The notes under the pieces: model-generated
The model's database searches: none
What the model was told of the DNA's origin: nothing
Seen by the model: only the letters and a program-made list of their open reading frames with translations
Program-made: the position numbers and the translations under genes
Shown: positions 52,054 through 60,731 of the stretch, in pieces
Numbering within the stretch: the first letter of the stretch is position 1
Layout of the letters: the number at the start of each line of letters is the position of its first letter
Origin: Devosia sp. 2618
Lineage (GTDB): Bacteria; Pseudomonadota; Alphaproteobacteria; Rhizobiales; Devosiaceae
DNA: 64,000 nt
Direction of reading: 5' to 3'
Assembly (NCBI RefSeq): GCF_040546815.1
Contig: NZ_JBEPOO010000001.1
Location: 1,054,001-1,118,000, forward strand

Positions 52054-53040
52054 TCAATAGACCGTGGTCAAAACTTCGATTTCGCGGGGTGACCCGGGCT
52101 GGACCTGGAACTCGCGGTTGAAGACCTGCGTGCCCTGCTTTGCTAGCACCAGATATTCGCCTTCGCCCAGAACGGTTGCCGGGAAGGCGCCGAGTTCGGT
52201 GAAGACGGTGGCGCCATCCGAGGTTTTGACGGTCCAGTCGACGTCGGCAATGGCCTCGCCGCCTTCTTCGGACACCAGCTTGAACGATATCTGGCTGGCG
52301 TGGTGATAGAGCGTGGCGTCGGTCAGTTGGCCGGGTTCGACGCGCAGATCGGCGCGGACGATGGCGTTGATGCTGCCGAAATAAGAGACGATGTGGTAGG
52401 TGCCGGCATTGAGGGTGACGATCTCGTTGGGCGACAGGCCCTCGGCCACCATGGCCCGGTCGTTTTCTTCGCCGGCCGTGTAGATGTCGAATTTCAGCAG
52501 GTTAGCCGGAATGGGAATGTCGCCGGTGACAGCGGAATTGAGGCGTAGGGCGCCGGCTTCGAGCACGATGGTTTTTTGATTGGCGCCGGGCACGACCGAG
52601 AGCGCGTCGCTGGACTGCGCGCGCCCATAGGCGACGTGCACGACATATTCGCCGGGCGGCAGTTCGACGGTCGGCGCGCCGAGATCGGACTTGGCGACGA
52701 GCGCCAGTTCGCCGCTGGCGTCAGGCTTGGTGTCAAACACGCGCCAGACGAGGCCATCGGGAATGGGGGCGCCATCGGCGGTGATGCGGGCGCTGAGTTC
52801 GACGGGCTGCGGCGCGGAGGTGAGCGCGCTGATCGCGTCGGCGGCCGGATTGGACGCGGCAGGGGCAGAGGGCGCGGGAGGCGGCGTTGCGGGCTCATCG
52901 CCCGGATTGGGGCGTGGGCGCGGCATGGGCGGCATTTCGCCAGAGGCTTCCTGCGCGAATACGGTCGTGGTGGCCACGGGGAGGGTCGGCACGGCGGCAG
53001 CCAGTACAAGCAAAATGGCGAGTAGTGGTCGCAAACGCAT
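52054..53040 (-). CDS. Secreted hypothetical protein with Ig-like repeats
   Basis: A 328-residue exported protein. Residues 1-30 are a signal peptide (VFAQ cut); 31-70 are a Pro/Ala/Asn-rich linker; then come three similar beta-sandwich-like repeats of about 85 residues with a recurrent VxLxPGEYVVHV / VTLNAGTYHIVS / VLGEGEYLVLAK pattern, as in carboxypeptidase-regulatory or Ig-like domains. The fold call is inference. Start ATG 53040. It precedes the large secreted protein gene on the same strand and is divergent from the nitroreductase gene. Confidence 0.72.
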   Translation of the reverse strand: MRLRPLLAILLVLAAAVPTLPVATTTVFAQEASGEMPPMPRPRPNPGDEPATPPPAPSAPAASNPAADAISALTSAPQPVELSARITADGAPIPDGLVWRVFDTKPDASGELALVAKSDLGAPTVELPPGEYVVHVAYGRAQSSDALSVVPGANQKTIVLEAGALRLNSAVTGDIPIPANLLKFDIYTAGEENDRAMVAEGLSPNEIVTLNAGTYHIVSYFGSINAIVRADLRVEPGQLTDATLYHHASQISFKLVSEEGGEAIADVDWTVKTSDGATVFTELGAFPATVLGEGEYLVLAKQGTQVFNREFQVQPGSPREIEVLTTVY

Positions 53041-53230
53041 CTGGTTACCCTGGCCTTGTGCCGCGAACGGCTGAATCGGTGGCATCGTCCTAGGCGACGA
53101 TTGGGGAAAAGCTGTGTCACAGTCGTGCGCCGATGAAAACAGGTCAGTGCGCGCAGTGGAGCAAATTGTCCCACCTTCTAGCGCAAAACCTGTCTTGCCG
53201 CTAAAGCTGAGCGCAATCGGAGACTTTGCC

Positions 53231-53809
53231 ATGCCTGCCAATTCCGCCATTCGTGACTATCTGCTGAGCCGTCGTTCCGTGGGGGCCGCCTTTCTGCGCG
53301 AGCCGGGGCCAAATGCCGAGGAACTCAAGCAGATTCTGACCATCGGCACGCGCGTGCCGGACCATGGCAAACTGACGCCGTGGCGGTTGATCGTCATCCA
53401 GGGCGACGCGCGGCAGGCGGCGGGCGAAAGGCTGGCCGAGATCGCGGCGCGCAACAATCCGGGGCTGGACGAGGCGAGCCTTGATATCGAGCGGGGTCGG
53501 TTTCTGCCGTCGCCGCTGACCATTGGTGTGCTGTCATCGCCCAAGGATCATCCCAAGGTGCCCGAGTTCGAGCAGTTGTTGTCGGCGGGCAATGTGGCGT
53601 TCAACCTCGAGCACGCGGCGTTTGCGCTGGGCTTTGGCGCGTCGTGGGTGACGCGGTGGTATTCGGTGGATGCCGAAGCCGGGGCGGCGCTTGGGGCGCG
53701 CGAGGGCGAGCGGTTTGTGGGCTTTATCCATATTGGTACGCCCACGGCGGTGATCGAGGATCGGCCGCGTCCGGCGCTTGAGGATGTGGTCAGCTACTGG
53801 GGCGAGTAG
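53231..53809 (+). CDS. Nitroreductase family protein
   Basis: A 192-residue FMN-dependent nitroreductase of the YdjA/TdsD-like short subgroup: LLSRRSVGAAFLREPGPNAEELKQILTIGTRVPDHGKLTPWRLIVIQGD, with Arg/Ser FMN contacts in RRSVG and the GFGASWVTRWYS block. It reduces nitro or quinone compounds with NAD(P)H; substrate unknown. ATG 53231 has GGAG nine bases upstream; an in-frame extension to 53114 is unlike the family. Confidence 0.9.
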   Translation: MPANSAIRDYLLSRRSVGAAFLREPGPNAEELKQILTIGTRVPDHGKLTPWRLIVIQGDARQAAGERLAEIAARNNPGLDEASLDIERGRFLPSPLTIGVLSSPKDHPKVPEFEQLLSAGNVAFNLEHAAFALGFGASWVTRWYSVDAEAGAALGAREGERFVGFIHIGTPTAVIEDRPRPALEDVVSYWGE

Positions 53810-53891
53810 GGCACGTCAGTATGGTTAACGAGGGGTTAACCACTGATGGGCTTCTATAGCAGCACACCGATTCTGCAGGACCAGCCTTGCT

Positions 53892-54704
53892 ATGGGCGTA
53901 CAGCCAATTTCCGTTCCCCAGAGCCTGGCCTATGTGCTGACGGCCGCCGGCGACCGGAATGGCGTGGACTTCGACTATCTGCTGCAGACGGCGATGCGCG
54001 AAAGCAGCCTTAACCCGCAGGCCAAGGCACAGACCTCGTCTGCGGTGGGGCTGTTCCAGTTTCTGGAAGGCACCTGGTTGCAGGTGATGAAGGAAGAGGG
54101 GCCGCGACTGGGCTATGGCGAGATCGCCAGCAAAATCCAGCGCTCGTCGCAGGGCGACTATTATGTAAGCGATCCTGCTACTAAGGCGGAAATCCTCAAG
54201 CTGCGCGAGAACCCGCAGATTGCGGCCGACCTGGCGGCGGCTTTCACCAAATCCAATGGTGACTACCTGTCGGCGCGGTTCGGGCGGCAGCCGAGCGCGG
54301 GTGAGCTTTACATCGCCCATTTCCTGGGAGCGCAGGGCGCCGAGCGGATGTTTACCGCCGGGCTGAGCAATCCCGATCAGATCGCGGCAAACCTCTTTCC
54401 CCGGCAGGCGGCGGCGAACAAGGCGATCTTTTATTCCAACGGCCAGCCGAGGACGATCCGCGATGTCTATCGCGTGCTGGTGTCCAAGCATGAGGGCGGC
54501 GGGGTGAATGCGCCGTTCGCGACCCAGCAGATGGCCAACCAGCCAGCGGCGCCTGCTGCGCCAGTGGTGGCGTCGCGCTTTTCGCCGGCCAATATGTCGT
54601 TTACGGGGCTGTTCAAGAACGAAATCGACGAGCTGCCGGCGGTTGGTGCCGACACGGGCGGTGAGGCCGGGAGCGCGTTCTTTACGCAGCTTTACGGACG
54701 CTAG
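53892..54704 (+). CDS. Lytic transglycosylase SLT domain protein without signal peptide
   Basis: A 270-residue protein with an SLT (lysozyme-like) domain at residues about 20-170. The catalytic glutamate is in AMRESSLNPQAKAQTSSAVGLFQFLEGTWLQV (ESSLNP). The N-terminus MGVQPISVPQSLAYVLTAAG has no hydrophobic signal. The rest is a low-complexity linker and a C-terminal ELPAVGADTGG tail. Families without a signal are often flagellar, secreted by other routes, or cytoplasmic. No flagellar gene is near. Confidence 0.85.
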   Translation: MGVQPISVPQSLAYVLTAAGDRNGVDFDYLLQTAMRESSLNPQAKAQTSSAVGLFQFLEGTWLQVMKEEGPRLGYGEIASKIQRSSQGDYYVSDPATKAEILKLRENPQIAADLAAAFTKSNGDYLSARFGRQPSAGELYIAHFLGAQGAERMFTAGLSNPDQIAANLFPRQAAANKAIFYSNGQPRTIRDVYRVLVSKHEGGGVNAPFATQQMANQPAAPAAPVVASRFSPANMSFTGLFKNEIDELPAVGADTGGEAGSAFFTQLYGR

Positions 54705-54745
54705 TTGTCGTGGCGCGAAATATTGCGTTAACTATTTGAGTTGAA

Positions 54746-54799
54746 TTGGCCGATTCTCCAGTGAACTGCGTAGTTCTGCGTAAATGCTGGAGTGGCCAA
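54746..54799. other. Nested inverted-repeat element
   Basis: Outer arms TTGGCC with GGCCAA, middle arms CTCCAG with CTGGAG, and an inner hairpin GAACT-GCGT-AGTTC can fold together into one stem-loop with side bulges. It lies between the transglycosylase gene and a small membrane peptide gene, before the latter's ribosome site, so it may be a leader structure or a terminator of the former. Confidence 0.5.
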
Positions 54800-54880
54800 T
54801 GGATGAACTGTTAACGAATTGGTCTTTCTAGTGTCGGAGCTGATCACAGCATGCCGGAACGGGATTTCAGGGGGACTGAT

Positions 54881-55039
54881 ATGCGTCAGACAAGCGTCGC
54901 CAACACCAATGCTGCCGCTATCGGCCTGCCGCGCGGCTGGGTGATCCTGGGCTCTGCACTGGCCAGCTGGGCCATTCTTGCCAGCGTGTGGTTTGGCGCC
55001 ACGCAGATGTTTTCGTTCCTGATGGCAAGTATCGGCTGA
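54881..55039 (+). CDS. Small single-span membrane protein
   Basis: A 52-residue protein: MRQTSVANTNAAAIGLPRG, then one membrane helix (WVILGSALASWAILASVWFG). GGGGGA lies six bases before the ATG at 54881; an in-frame ATG at 54851 lacks a ribosome site. A Lys/Arg-poor short cytoplasmic tail follows. Unknown function; too short to assign. A nested hairpin lies just upstream. Confidence 0.6.
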   Translation: MRQTSVANTNAAAIGLPRGWVILGSALASWAILASVWFGATQMFSFLMASIG

Positions 55040-55114
55040 CACGAATTTGTTATGGTGAACCGTTCCTTAAATCTTCGGGCCTAGGTTGAACTCCGCCGAT
55101 CTGCGGAGTCCGGA

Positions 55115-56314
55115 ATGGTTGCGTATCAAGAGTTCGTTTCGATGTCCCGTTCGCCTGACAGCGACAAGAGGGGCAATGCCGCCCATCTGATGGCGCTGGC
55201 TTATCTCAATCACTCAGGACCCGCTGATGAACAGGCTGCGCTTTACGCGGCGCTGATCGGATTTCTGGACGACCCCTCGGTAAAGGTGCGCGCGGCGCTC
55301 GCCTATGGCCTGCTGCATTCGACGGCTGCGCCGCGTCCGATTATGCTAGCATTGCTGCACGATAGCGCCGTGATCGCGCGTGCGGTGATGCAGTATTCGC
55401 CAGTACTGATCGAGGCTGACCTGATGGGTCTGGTACCGGCCATGGACCTGTCCATGTTGGTTGCGGTTGGGCAGCGCACCACGATCAGCGCGCGATTGGC
55501 CGGGGCCGTTCTGGCGCGTGGCCATGATGCGGTGACGCTGCGGATTTTGCGCCGACATGACATTTCGCTCGATGCGGCGCGGCTCAATGAACTGACGGTG
55601 TTGCTGGCCGACCGGCCGGAGATGCGCGGGGCGCTGTTGAGCCGCAAGGACTTGCCGGCGGCGGCGCGGTTGCTGCTGGTGCAGAAGGTTTCGGATGCGC
55701 TGCGCGGGGCGAGGATCGTCAAGGGCGCGCTGGCCCAAGATCGGCTATGCCGCCTGCTGCGCGATAGCTGCGACACGGCGCTATCGGCGATTGGCGAGCG
55801 CGAAGCGGCGCGGGCCGGGGCGGACTATGTGTCGGACCTGATCGTGACCGACCGGGTCAATACGCGCGTGCTGTTGCATGCTGTTGTCACCGGTCATGTG
55901 ATGTTTTTTGCCGATTGCCTGGCCGAACTGGCGCAGACGCCCAAAGCCAAGGTTTTTGCGCTGCTGGAGCGCGGCAGCCGGGCAGGGCTTAATGCGCTGC
56001 TGGCGCGATGCGGCATGAGCGAGGGTGTGCGCAACCTTCTGGCGCGGCTGGTGATGCATGCGCGGGCCAGCGATCTGGCCGATGATGCGGCGGCGCGGCA
56101 CTATGTGGTGACGGCACTGACCGAAGAGCTGATCGCCGAGCATGGCGGGGAAATCCCGCATGATCTGGAAGATGCGTTTGCCTATCTGAGCGAGCAGAAT
56201 ATTCTGCTGGCCCGCAAGGCGGCGCGTGGCGTGATGGCGGCGTTTGCCGACGAAGTGGCGGTGGGCAAGACCCTGCCAGTGCCAGAAGCGCGACTGGCGC
56301 TGCCAGCCGCCTAA
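55115..56314 (+). CDS. DUF2336 domain protein
   Basis: A 399-residue all-helical protein with HEAT-like repeats (KVRAALAYGLLHSTAAPRPIMLALLHDSAVIARAVMQYSP), matching the DUF2336 family of Alphaproteobacteria. Some members sit near polarity and motility genes, but the role is unknown. There is no signal peptide. GGAG is six bases before the ATG. It converges with nadK, with a 4-bp overlap. Confidence 0.87.
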   Translation: MVAYQEFVSMSRSPDSDKRGNAAHLMALAYLNHSGPADEQAALYAALIGFLDDPSVKVRAALAYGLLHSTAAPRPIMLALLHDSAVIARAVMQYSPVLIEADLMGLVPAMDLSMLVAVGQRTTISARLAGAVLARGHDAVTLRILRRHDISLDAARLNELTVLLADRPEMRGALLSRKDLPAAARLLLVQKVSDALRGARIVKGALAQDRLCRLLRDSCDTALSAIGEREAARAGADYVSDLIVTDRVNTRVLLHAVVTGHVMFFADCLAELAQTPKAKVFALLERGSRAGLNALLARCGMSEGVRNLLARLVMHARASDLADDAAARHYVVTALTEELIAEHGGEIPHDLEDAFAYLSEQNILLARKAARGVMAAFADEVAVGKTLPVPEARLALPAA

Positions 56315-57087
56315 AAGCGGAACTGCTCGCTGAGGACGCGTTCTTCAAGGCTGGTGCCTGGATCAAACAGCAGCGTGACGCCGTGCGTGCGATCTTCGCG
56401 GACGGTGACTTCCTGCACGTTCTGGAATTCGACATTGTCGGCCACGGCGCTGACCGGGCGCTTGGCGATTTCACGCGTGATGAAGCGCACCACGGCGCGG
56501 TTCGACAGGATTGCGCCACGCCAGCGGCGCGGGCGGAACGGCGAAATTGGGGTGAGCGCCAACAGTGGCGCTTCGATCGGCAGGATCGGGCCGTGGGCCG
56601 AGAGGTTATAGGCTGTCGAGCCGGCGGGCGTTGCAAGTAGGACGCCGTCGCAGACCAGCTCTTCAAGCCGCACGTCGCCATCGACGACGATCTGGATCTT
56701 GGCCGCCTGATAGGTCGAGCGGAACAGCGATACTTCGTTGAGCGCGAGTGCGGTCTGGATATTGCCGGACTCGTCCTTGACCTGCATTGAGAGCGGATAG
56801 ATGCGCGTGCGCTGCACGACGCCGAGGCGGGCGACCAGGTCGTCTTCGGAAAAGGCATTCATCATGAAGCCGACCGAGCCGAAATTCATGCCATAGACCG
56901 GAACGCCGGTGCGCATGACCCGGTGCAGGGTTTGCAGCATGAGGCCATCGCCGCCCAAAGCGACAACGACATCGGCATCGTCAATATTGTGATCGCCATA
57001 GCGCGCACGCAGCCGGGCCGCGGCGGTGTCGGCATCCGGCGTGCCATTGGTCACAAAGCAGATGCGCTCGGCGGTTTGAGTGGTCAA
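56311..57087 (-). CDS. nadK: NAD kinase
   Basis: A 258-residue kinase making NADP from NAD and ATP. GGDG is at residues 45-48 (VVALGGDGLMLQTLH), with GMNFGSVGFMMN, ALNEVSLFRS, DGVLLATPAGSTAYNLSAHGPI as the catalytic blocks. TTG 57087 has GGAGA seven bases upstream; an extension to 57222 is low-complexity. It separates the DUF2336 gene from the exopolysaccharide genes and lies 106 bp downstream of the sugar transferase gene on the same strand. Confidence 0.95.
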   Translation of the reverse strand: MTTQTAERICFVTNGTPDADTAAARLRARYGDHNIDDADVVVALGGDGLMLQTLHRVMRTGVPVYGMNFGSVGFMMNAFSEDDLVARLGVVQRTRIYPLSMQVKDESGNIQTALALNEVSLFRSTYQAAKIQIVVDGDVRLEELVCDGVLLATPAGSTAYNLSAHGPILPIEAPLLALTPISPFRPRRWRGAILSNRAVVRFITREIAKRPVSAVADNVEFQNVQEVTVREDRTHGVTLLFDPGTSLEERVLSEQFRF

Positions 57088-57193
57088 GACCGGTCTCCAG
57101 ACAGGAATGGGCGCTTGCCTAACACGGGAAGGGGGTGGGGGCCAGCACTGGCGCAGGGGGCGGGGCGACGGCAGTTCGTCGCAAGGGGCGCGG

Positions 57194-57922
57194 CTAGACG
57201 GCGTTGCCGCCGATGAACTCATTGCGCAGGGTTAGCCAGATGCATTTGAGATCGAGCCAGACGCTGTAGTTCTGGATGTAGGCAATGTCGTGCTCGACGC
57301 GGGCAATAGCGTGTTCGCGGGAGGCGACTTCGCCGCGCAAGCGATTGATTTGGGCCCAGCCGGTGACGCCGGGCGGCATGGCAGTGCGCATGGCATAATA
57401 GGGCACAAGTTCAGCATAGGGCGTGCCGTTGACCAGCATGCCGGGGACGTGTGGGCGCGGGCCGACCATGGCCATATCGCCACGCAAGACGTTGAACAGC
57501 TGCGGCAGCTCATCAATGCTGGTGCGGCGTAGCAGGCGGCCGATCGGGGTGACGCGGTCATCGCCGGCGGTGGTGTGCTGAATGCCGGTGGTGTCGCTGC
57601 GGTCGGCATACATCGAGCGGAATTTATAGATGTGAAACGTGCCGCCGCCGACGCCGGTACGGGCCTGGCGGAACAGGACGGGGCCACGGCTGCTGAGCTT
57701 GATGGCGAGGGCGACGAGGATCAGGAGCGGCGCAAGCGCGATGATGCCGAGGAGCGACAGCAGGATGTCGCTGGCGCGTTTAGCGAGCAGGGCGGACCGA
57801 CGGTTTTCCAAAGACAAGGGTGCGGCGCCGGCCCAGGACAGCGGCAAGCCACTGTGCAAGGTCTGCGGTGCATCCGGGGCGGACGCATAGGGTAGCTTTG
57901 GGTGCCAGTTTTCTACGGTCAC
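57194..57922 (-). CDS. Undecaprenyl-phosphate sugar phosphotransferase (ExoY/WcaJ type)
   Basis: A 242-residue priming glycosyltransferase that starts exopolysaccharide repeat units on lipid carrier. One membrane hairpin (ASDILLSLLGIIALAPLLILVALAI) follows a free N-terminus of about 45 residues, then the catalytic domain with GPVLFRQARTGVGGGTFHIYKFRSM, RRTSIDELPQLFNVLRGDMAMVGPRP and PGVTGWAQINRLRG. Short form without the CoA-like N-terminal domain. GTG start 57922. Downstream of the Wzc-like gene on the same strand. Confidence 0.93.
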   Translation of the reverse strand: MTVENWHPKLPYASAPDAPQTLHSGLPLSWAGAAPLSLENRRSALLAKRASDILLSLLGIIALAPLLILVALAIKLSSRGPVLFRQARTGVGGGTFHIYKFRSMYADRSDTTGIQHTTAGDDRVTPIGRLLRRTSIDELPQLFNVLRGDMAMVGPRPHVPGMLVNGTPYAELVPYYAMRTAMPPGVTGWAQINRLRGEVASREHAIARVEHDIAYIQNYSVWLDLKCIWLTLRNEFIGGNAV

Positions 57923-58050
57923 TTGTGTCTTTTCCAGCCGCGGACACGGAAGAATCTGCGGCAGCTCGATGGGAACTTATCGGCTTGGTAGTGGGCCGAC
58001 CAAGAGCGCTGTTAATATGTGGTTAACGACGTTGGGTCGGTTGCATTTGA

Positions 58051-58076
58051 TTAAAATACGCCCGGTTTGCGGGCGT
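58051..58076 (-). terminator. Terminator of the Wzc-like gene
   Basis: On the minus strand the stem ACGCCCG with CGGGCGT (loop five bases) is followed by ATTTTAA. It overlaps the stop codon of the Wzc-like gene (58076). Confidence 0.8.
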
Positions 58077-60196
58077 TACGCGGTAGTCTGGTCTTGCTCG
58101 CCATAGGCGGCCCGGTACGATCCCTGATTGAGCTCCTGCTGGTTGAGAATGGCGATGGTGGGCACGCTGCGCCCCCCCGCATCGAACAGTGCGGCGAGGG
58201 CTGTGCGTACCGATGACTGGGAGGTTCTGGACCACTTTACGACGAACGCGATGAGGTCGGCCTGATGAGCGACATAGAGCGCGTCGGCGATGGTGCCGGC
58301 CGGGGGCGTGTCGAGGATGATGATCTCGAAATTCTGGCGGGCCTGAGCGATCAGTTCGGCGAAGGTTTTGCCGCTGAGCAGTTGATCAGTGGGAAACTCG
58401 CTTTGGCGCGCCCCGAGCAGAATAGTGGCGTCGGAGAGGGTGTCCTTGGCGACGATGCCAGCGAGGGCGGGGCCGCTGGCGCCGACGGTCAGATATTCAA
58501 GGAGGCCGCGATTGGGTTCGAGGCCGAGCTGATGATGGAGACTTGGTTTGCGCAGGTCGCCGTCAACGACGAGCGTAGAGCGCCCGGAGAGGGCGTAGGA
58601 GCGCGCGAGGGCGAGAGCGAGGCTAGATTTGCCCTCTTCGGCGGTTGCGGATGTGACCATGATCAGCTTGCCCTGAGCGGTGGTTTGGCTCGGTTCGCGC
58701 AGGACCTGATCGACCATTGCGCGCAGGCGGCGGACGGACTCTGCGAACAACGACAGCTGGGAATGGACCATGAAATCGGCGACGCTGAGCTGATCGTCTT
58801 CGATCGGACGCCTGGGCACAGCGAGCGCGCGTTGTACTGGCAAGGCGCCGCTGAGCTGCTGCTCATTGGTGAAGCCGCCGACATAGCTGTCGTAGAGCAG
58901 GGCGACGCCCAGACCGAGGCCGATGGCGGCGATCAGGGCGATGATGAGGATGATCGGGCGGTTGGGGGCAGTGGGCGTGATCGGGACGGTGGCGGCGGAG
59001 ACAACGCGGCTGTCGGCGAGTTGCAGGTCGGCTTGGGCAGACAGTTCCTGACTGCGCTGCACTAGGGTTTGGTACTGGGCGCGGGCGAGTTCGGCGCCTT
59101 GTTGCAGGTCGAACAGATTGGTCAGCACATCGGCCGGGAGCGGGCTGGCGAGAGCGGCCTGCCGAACCTGCTGTAGCAGGGCGGTTTCGATGCTTTTGTC
59201 GTGCCGGACGAGGGCGTTGAGCGTGTCGATTTGCGTGGTGGCTTCGGTGCGGAATTCGGTTTCGATCTGGGAGAGGGTGCCGCGCAGCGCGGTGGCGGCC
59301 GGGCTGGCGTCGTCTGCGTTGGCGAGGGCTGCTGCGGTTTCGGCGCGGCGGCGTTCGATATCCGCGAGAGTGGCGGTCTGGAGGGTGGCGGCGACGGCGG
59401 CGAAGTTGCTGGTCTGGAGGCTCGACTGGGCGGCTACCGACGCCTGTTCGTTGGCGGTGCGGCTGGCGAGGACCTGGCGGATCTGGATGCGGAGGGCAGC
59501 GATGGTGCCGCCGTCATCTTCGTTGGCAATGCGGGTGATGGTGTCGTCGACAAAACTGTCGAGGGCGCGCTCGGTGGATTGGAGTTCGGCGCGGGCCTGG
59601 GCGACGCGGGCATTGATGGTTTCGCCGCCGGCGAGGACGCTATCGACCTTGGCCTCGATCTGGGCGGCGACATAGGCCGTGGTGATCGCGTTGGCGAGGC
59701 GGGCAGCATCGTCGGGTGACGGCGAGCGGACGGCGACATCGATGAGGAATGTCGCATTGCGGCGGTGGACGGTGACGGCGGCGCGAAGGTCGTTCAGCGC
59801 TTGGGCGGTGCGGATGTCTTCAGACGCGGCGATGGAAGGGGTGAGGCGCAGGGCATCGGTGAACTGGCGAAGCGTGCTGGGATTGGCGTCCTGCGCGCGC
59901 GTCAGGTTTTGCGCATCGACCACGCGGCGCAGCACATTGTCGGAGGCGATGATTTCGACTTCGCTGTCGATGCGGGCATTGTCGCTACTGGAACTGGTGG
60001 GATCGGTCGCGGCCGAAAGCAGGTTCTTGGTGGCGGGGTCGACCATGACCAGCGCGCTGGCCGTGTAGGTCGGCGGCAGGGAGAAGGCGATGATGATCGC
60101 CAGCAGGAAAATGCCCAGTGCCGTCGCCAGGATCAAGCGCAGCTGGCGGCGAACCAGATTGAACAGAGCATGGAGTTCCAGTCCCGCGTCCTGCAT
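58076..60196 (-). CDS. Exopolysaccharide chain-length/tyrosine autokinase (Wzc-like)
   Basis: A 706-residue PCP2a protein. The N-terminal membrane segment ILATALGIFLLAIIIAFSL (about residues 18-38) begins a Wzz domain with a long coiled coil (about residues 150-380); the second membrane segment is IILIIALIAAIGLGLGVALL. The C-terminal BY-kinase has Walker A SATAEEGKSS at 516-525, Walker A' VVDGDLRKP and Walker B IIILDTPP. The tail has only two tyrosines (GSYRAAYGEQ), fewer than the usual cluster. GGGGG precedes the ATG. It controls polymer length and export. Confidence 0.93.
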   Translation of the reverse strand: MQDAGLELHALFNLVRRQLRLILATALGIFLLAIIIAFSLPPTYTASALVMVDPATKNLLSAATDPTSSSSDNARIDSEVEIIASDNVLRRVVDAQNLTRAQDANPSTLRQFTDALRLTPSIAASEDIRTAQALNDLRAAVTVHRRNATFLIDVAVRSPSPDDAARLANAITTAYVAAQIEAKVDSVLAGGETINARVAQARAELQSTERALDSFVDDTITRIANEDDGGTIAALRIQIRQVLASRTANEQASVAAQSSLQTSNFAAVAATLQTATLADIERRRAETAAALANADDASPAATALRGTLSQIETEFRTEATTQIDTLNALVRHDKSIETALLQQVRQAALASPLPADVLTNLFDLQQGAELARAQYQTLVQRSQELSAQADLQLADSRVVSAATVPITPTAPNRPIILIIALIAAIGLGLGVALLYDSYVGGFTNEQQLSGALPVQRALAVPRRPIEDDQLSVADFMVHSQLSLFAESVRRLRAMVDQVLREPSQTTAQGKLIMVTSATAEEGKSSLALALARSYALSGRSTLVVDGDLRKPSLHHQLGLEPNRGLLEYLTVGASGPALAGIVAKDTLSDATILLGARQSEFPTDQLLSGKTFAELIAQARQNFEIIILDTPPAGTIADALYVAHQADLIAFVVKWSRTSQSSVRTALAALFDAGGRSVPTIAILNQQELNQGSYRAAYGEQDQTTA

Positions 60197-60374
60197 CGCG
60201 CCCCCTGTTTTGCGGCCGTGCCCGGCCCCCAACCTGGTTAATATGCGTATGAAAATTATCCTATTACAAGAGGGCTCGTTTTCAGGGGCGGGATTGACGA
60301 GACGGCAATCTGCAGGCTGAATTCACCGCGGTTGTCGCGCCGCTGCCGGCCGACATGCCGCAGGGGAAGAGCAG

Positions 60375-60701
60375 ATGGCCTTTCAAACCCGATCTCGAGA
60401 GCGTGACCAGACGACCGACATCAACCGCTATCGCACGCTGCTGCTGGCGGTGGAGCGGTCGGTGGACGAGGTGCGCAAGGAACGCGAGGGGCTGCAGCGG
60501 CGGCTGGACGAACACCTGCTGCGGGCATCGTCGATTGTCGATAATTCGGGTGCGTTCGGCTCGCGCGATCCACAGGATGAGAAGGACATCGAGGAGTCCG
60601 AACGGCAGATCCAGTGGGTGCGGCAGCGGCTGGGTGAGCTTGAGCGGCAGAGTAGTGAACTTGATGGCGTGCGGGCGCAGGTGTCGGGCCTGCTGGGCTA
60701 A
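60375..60701 (+). CDS. Coiled-coil hypothetical protein
   Basis: A 108-residue soluble helical protein. Heptad-rich segments span residues about 20-50 (RTLLLAVERSVDEVRKEREGLQRRLDEHLL) and 68-105 (EKDIEESERQIQWVRQRLGELERQSSELDGVRAQV), so it is a two-helix coiled coil. GGGGAAGAG precedes the ATG. It is divergent from the Wzc-like gene and 30 bp upstream of the polymerase-like gene. A role in polysaccharide assembly is suggested only by position. Confidence 0.68.
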   Translation: MAFQTRSRERDQTTDINRYRTLLLAVERSVDEVRKEREGLQRRLDEHLLRASSIVDNSGAFGSRDPQDEKDIEESERQIQWVRQRLGELERQSSELDGVRAQVSGLLG

Positions 60702-60731
60702 ACGCGATGTCGTGTGGGGGCGCACGGGAGA

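Noticed and set aside
53892..55039. A prophage lysis cassette (transglycosylase plus holin)
   Set aside because: No other phage genes, attachment sites or integrase are present.
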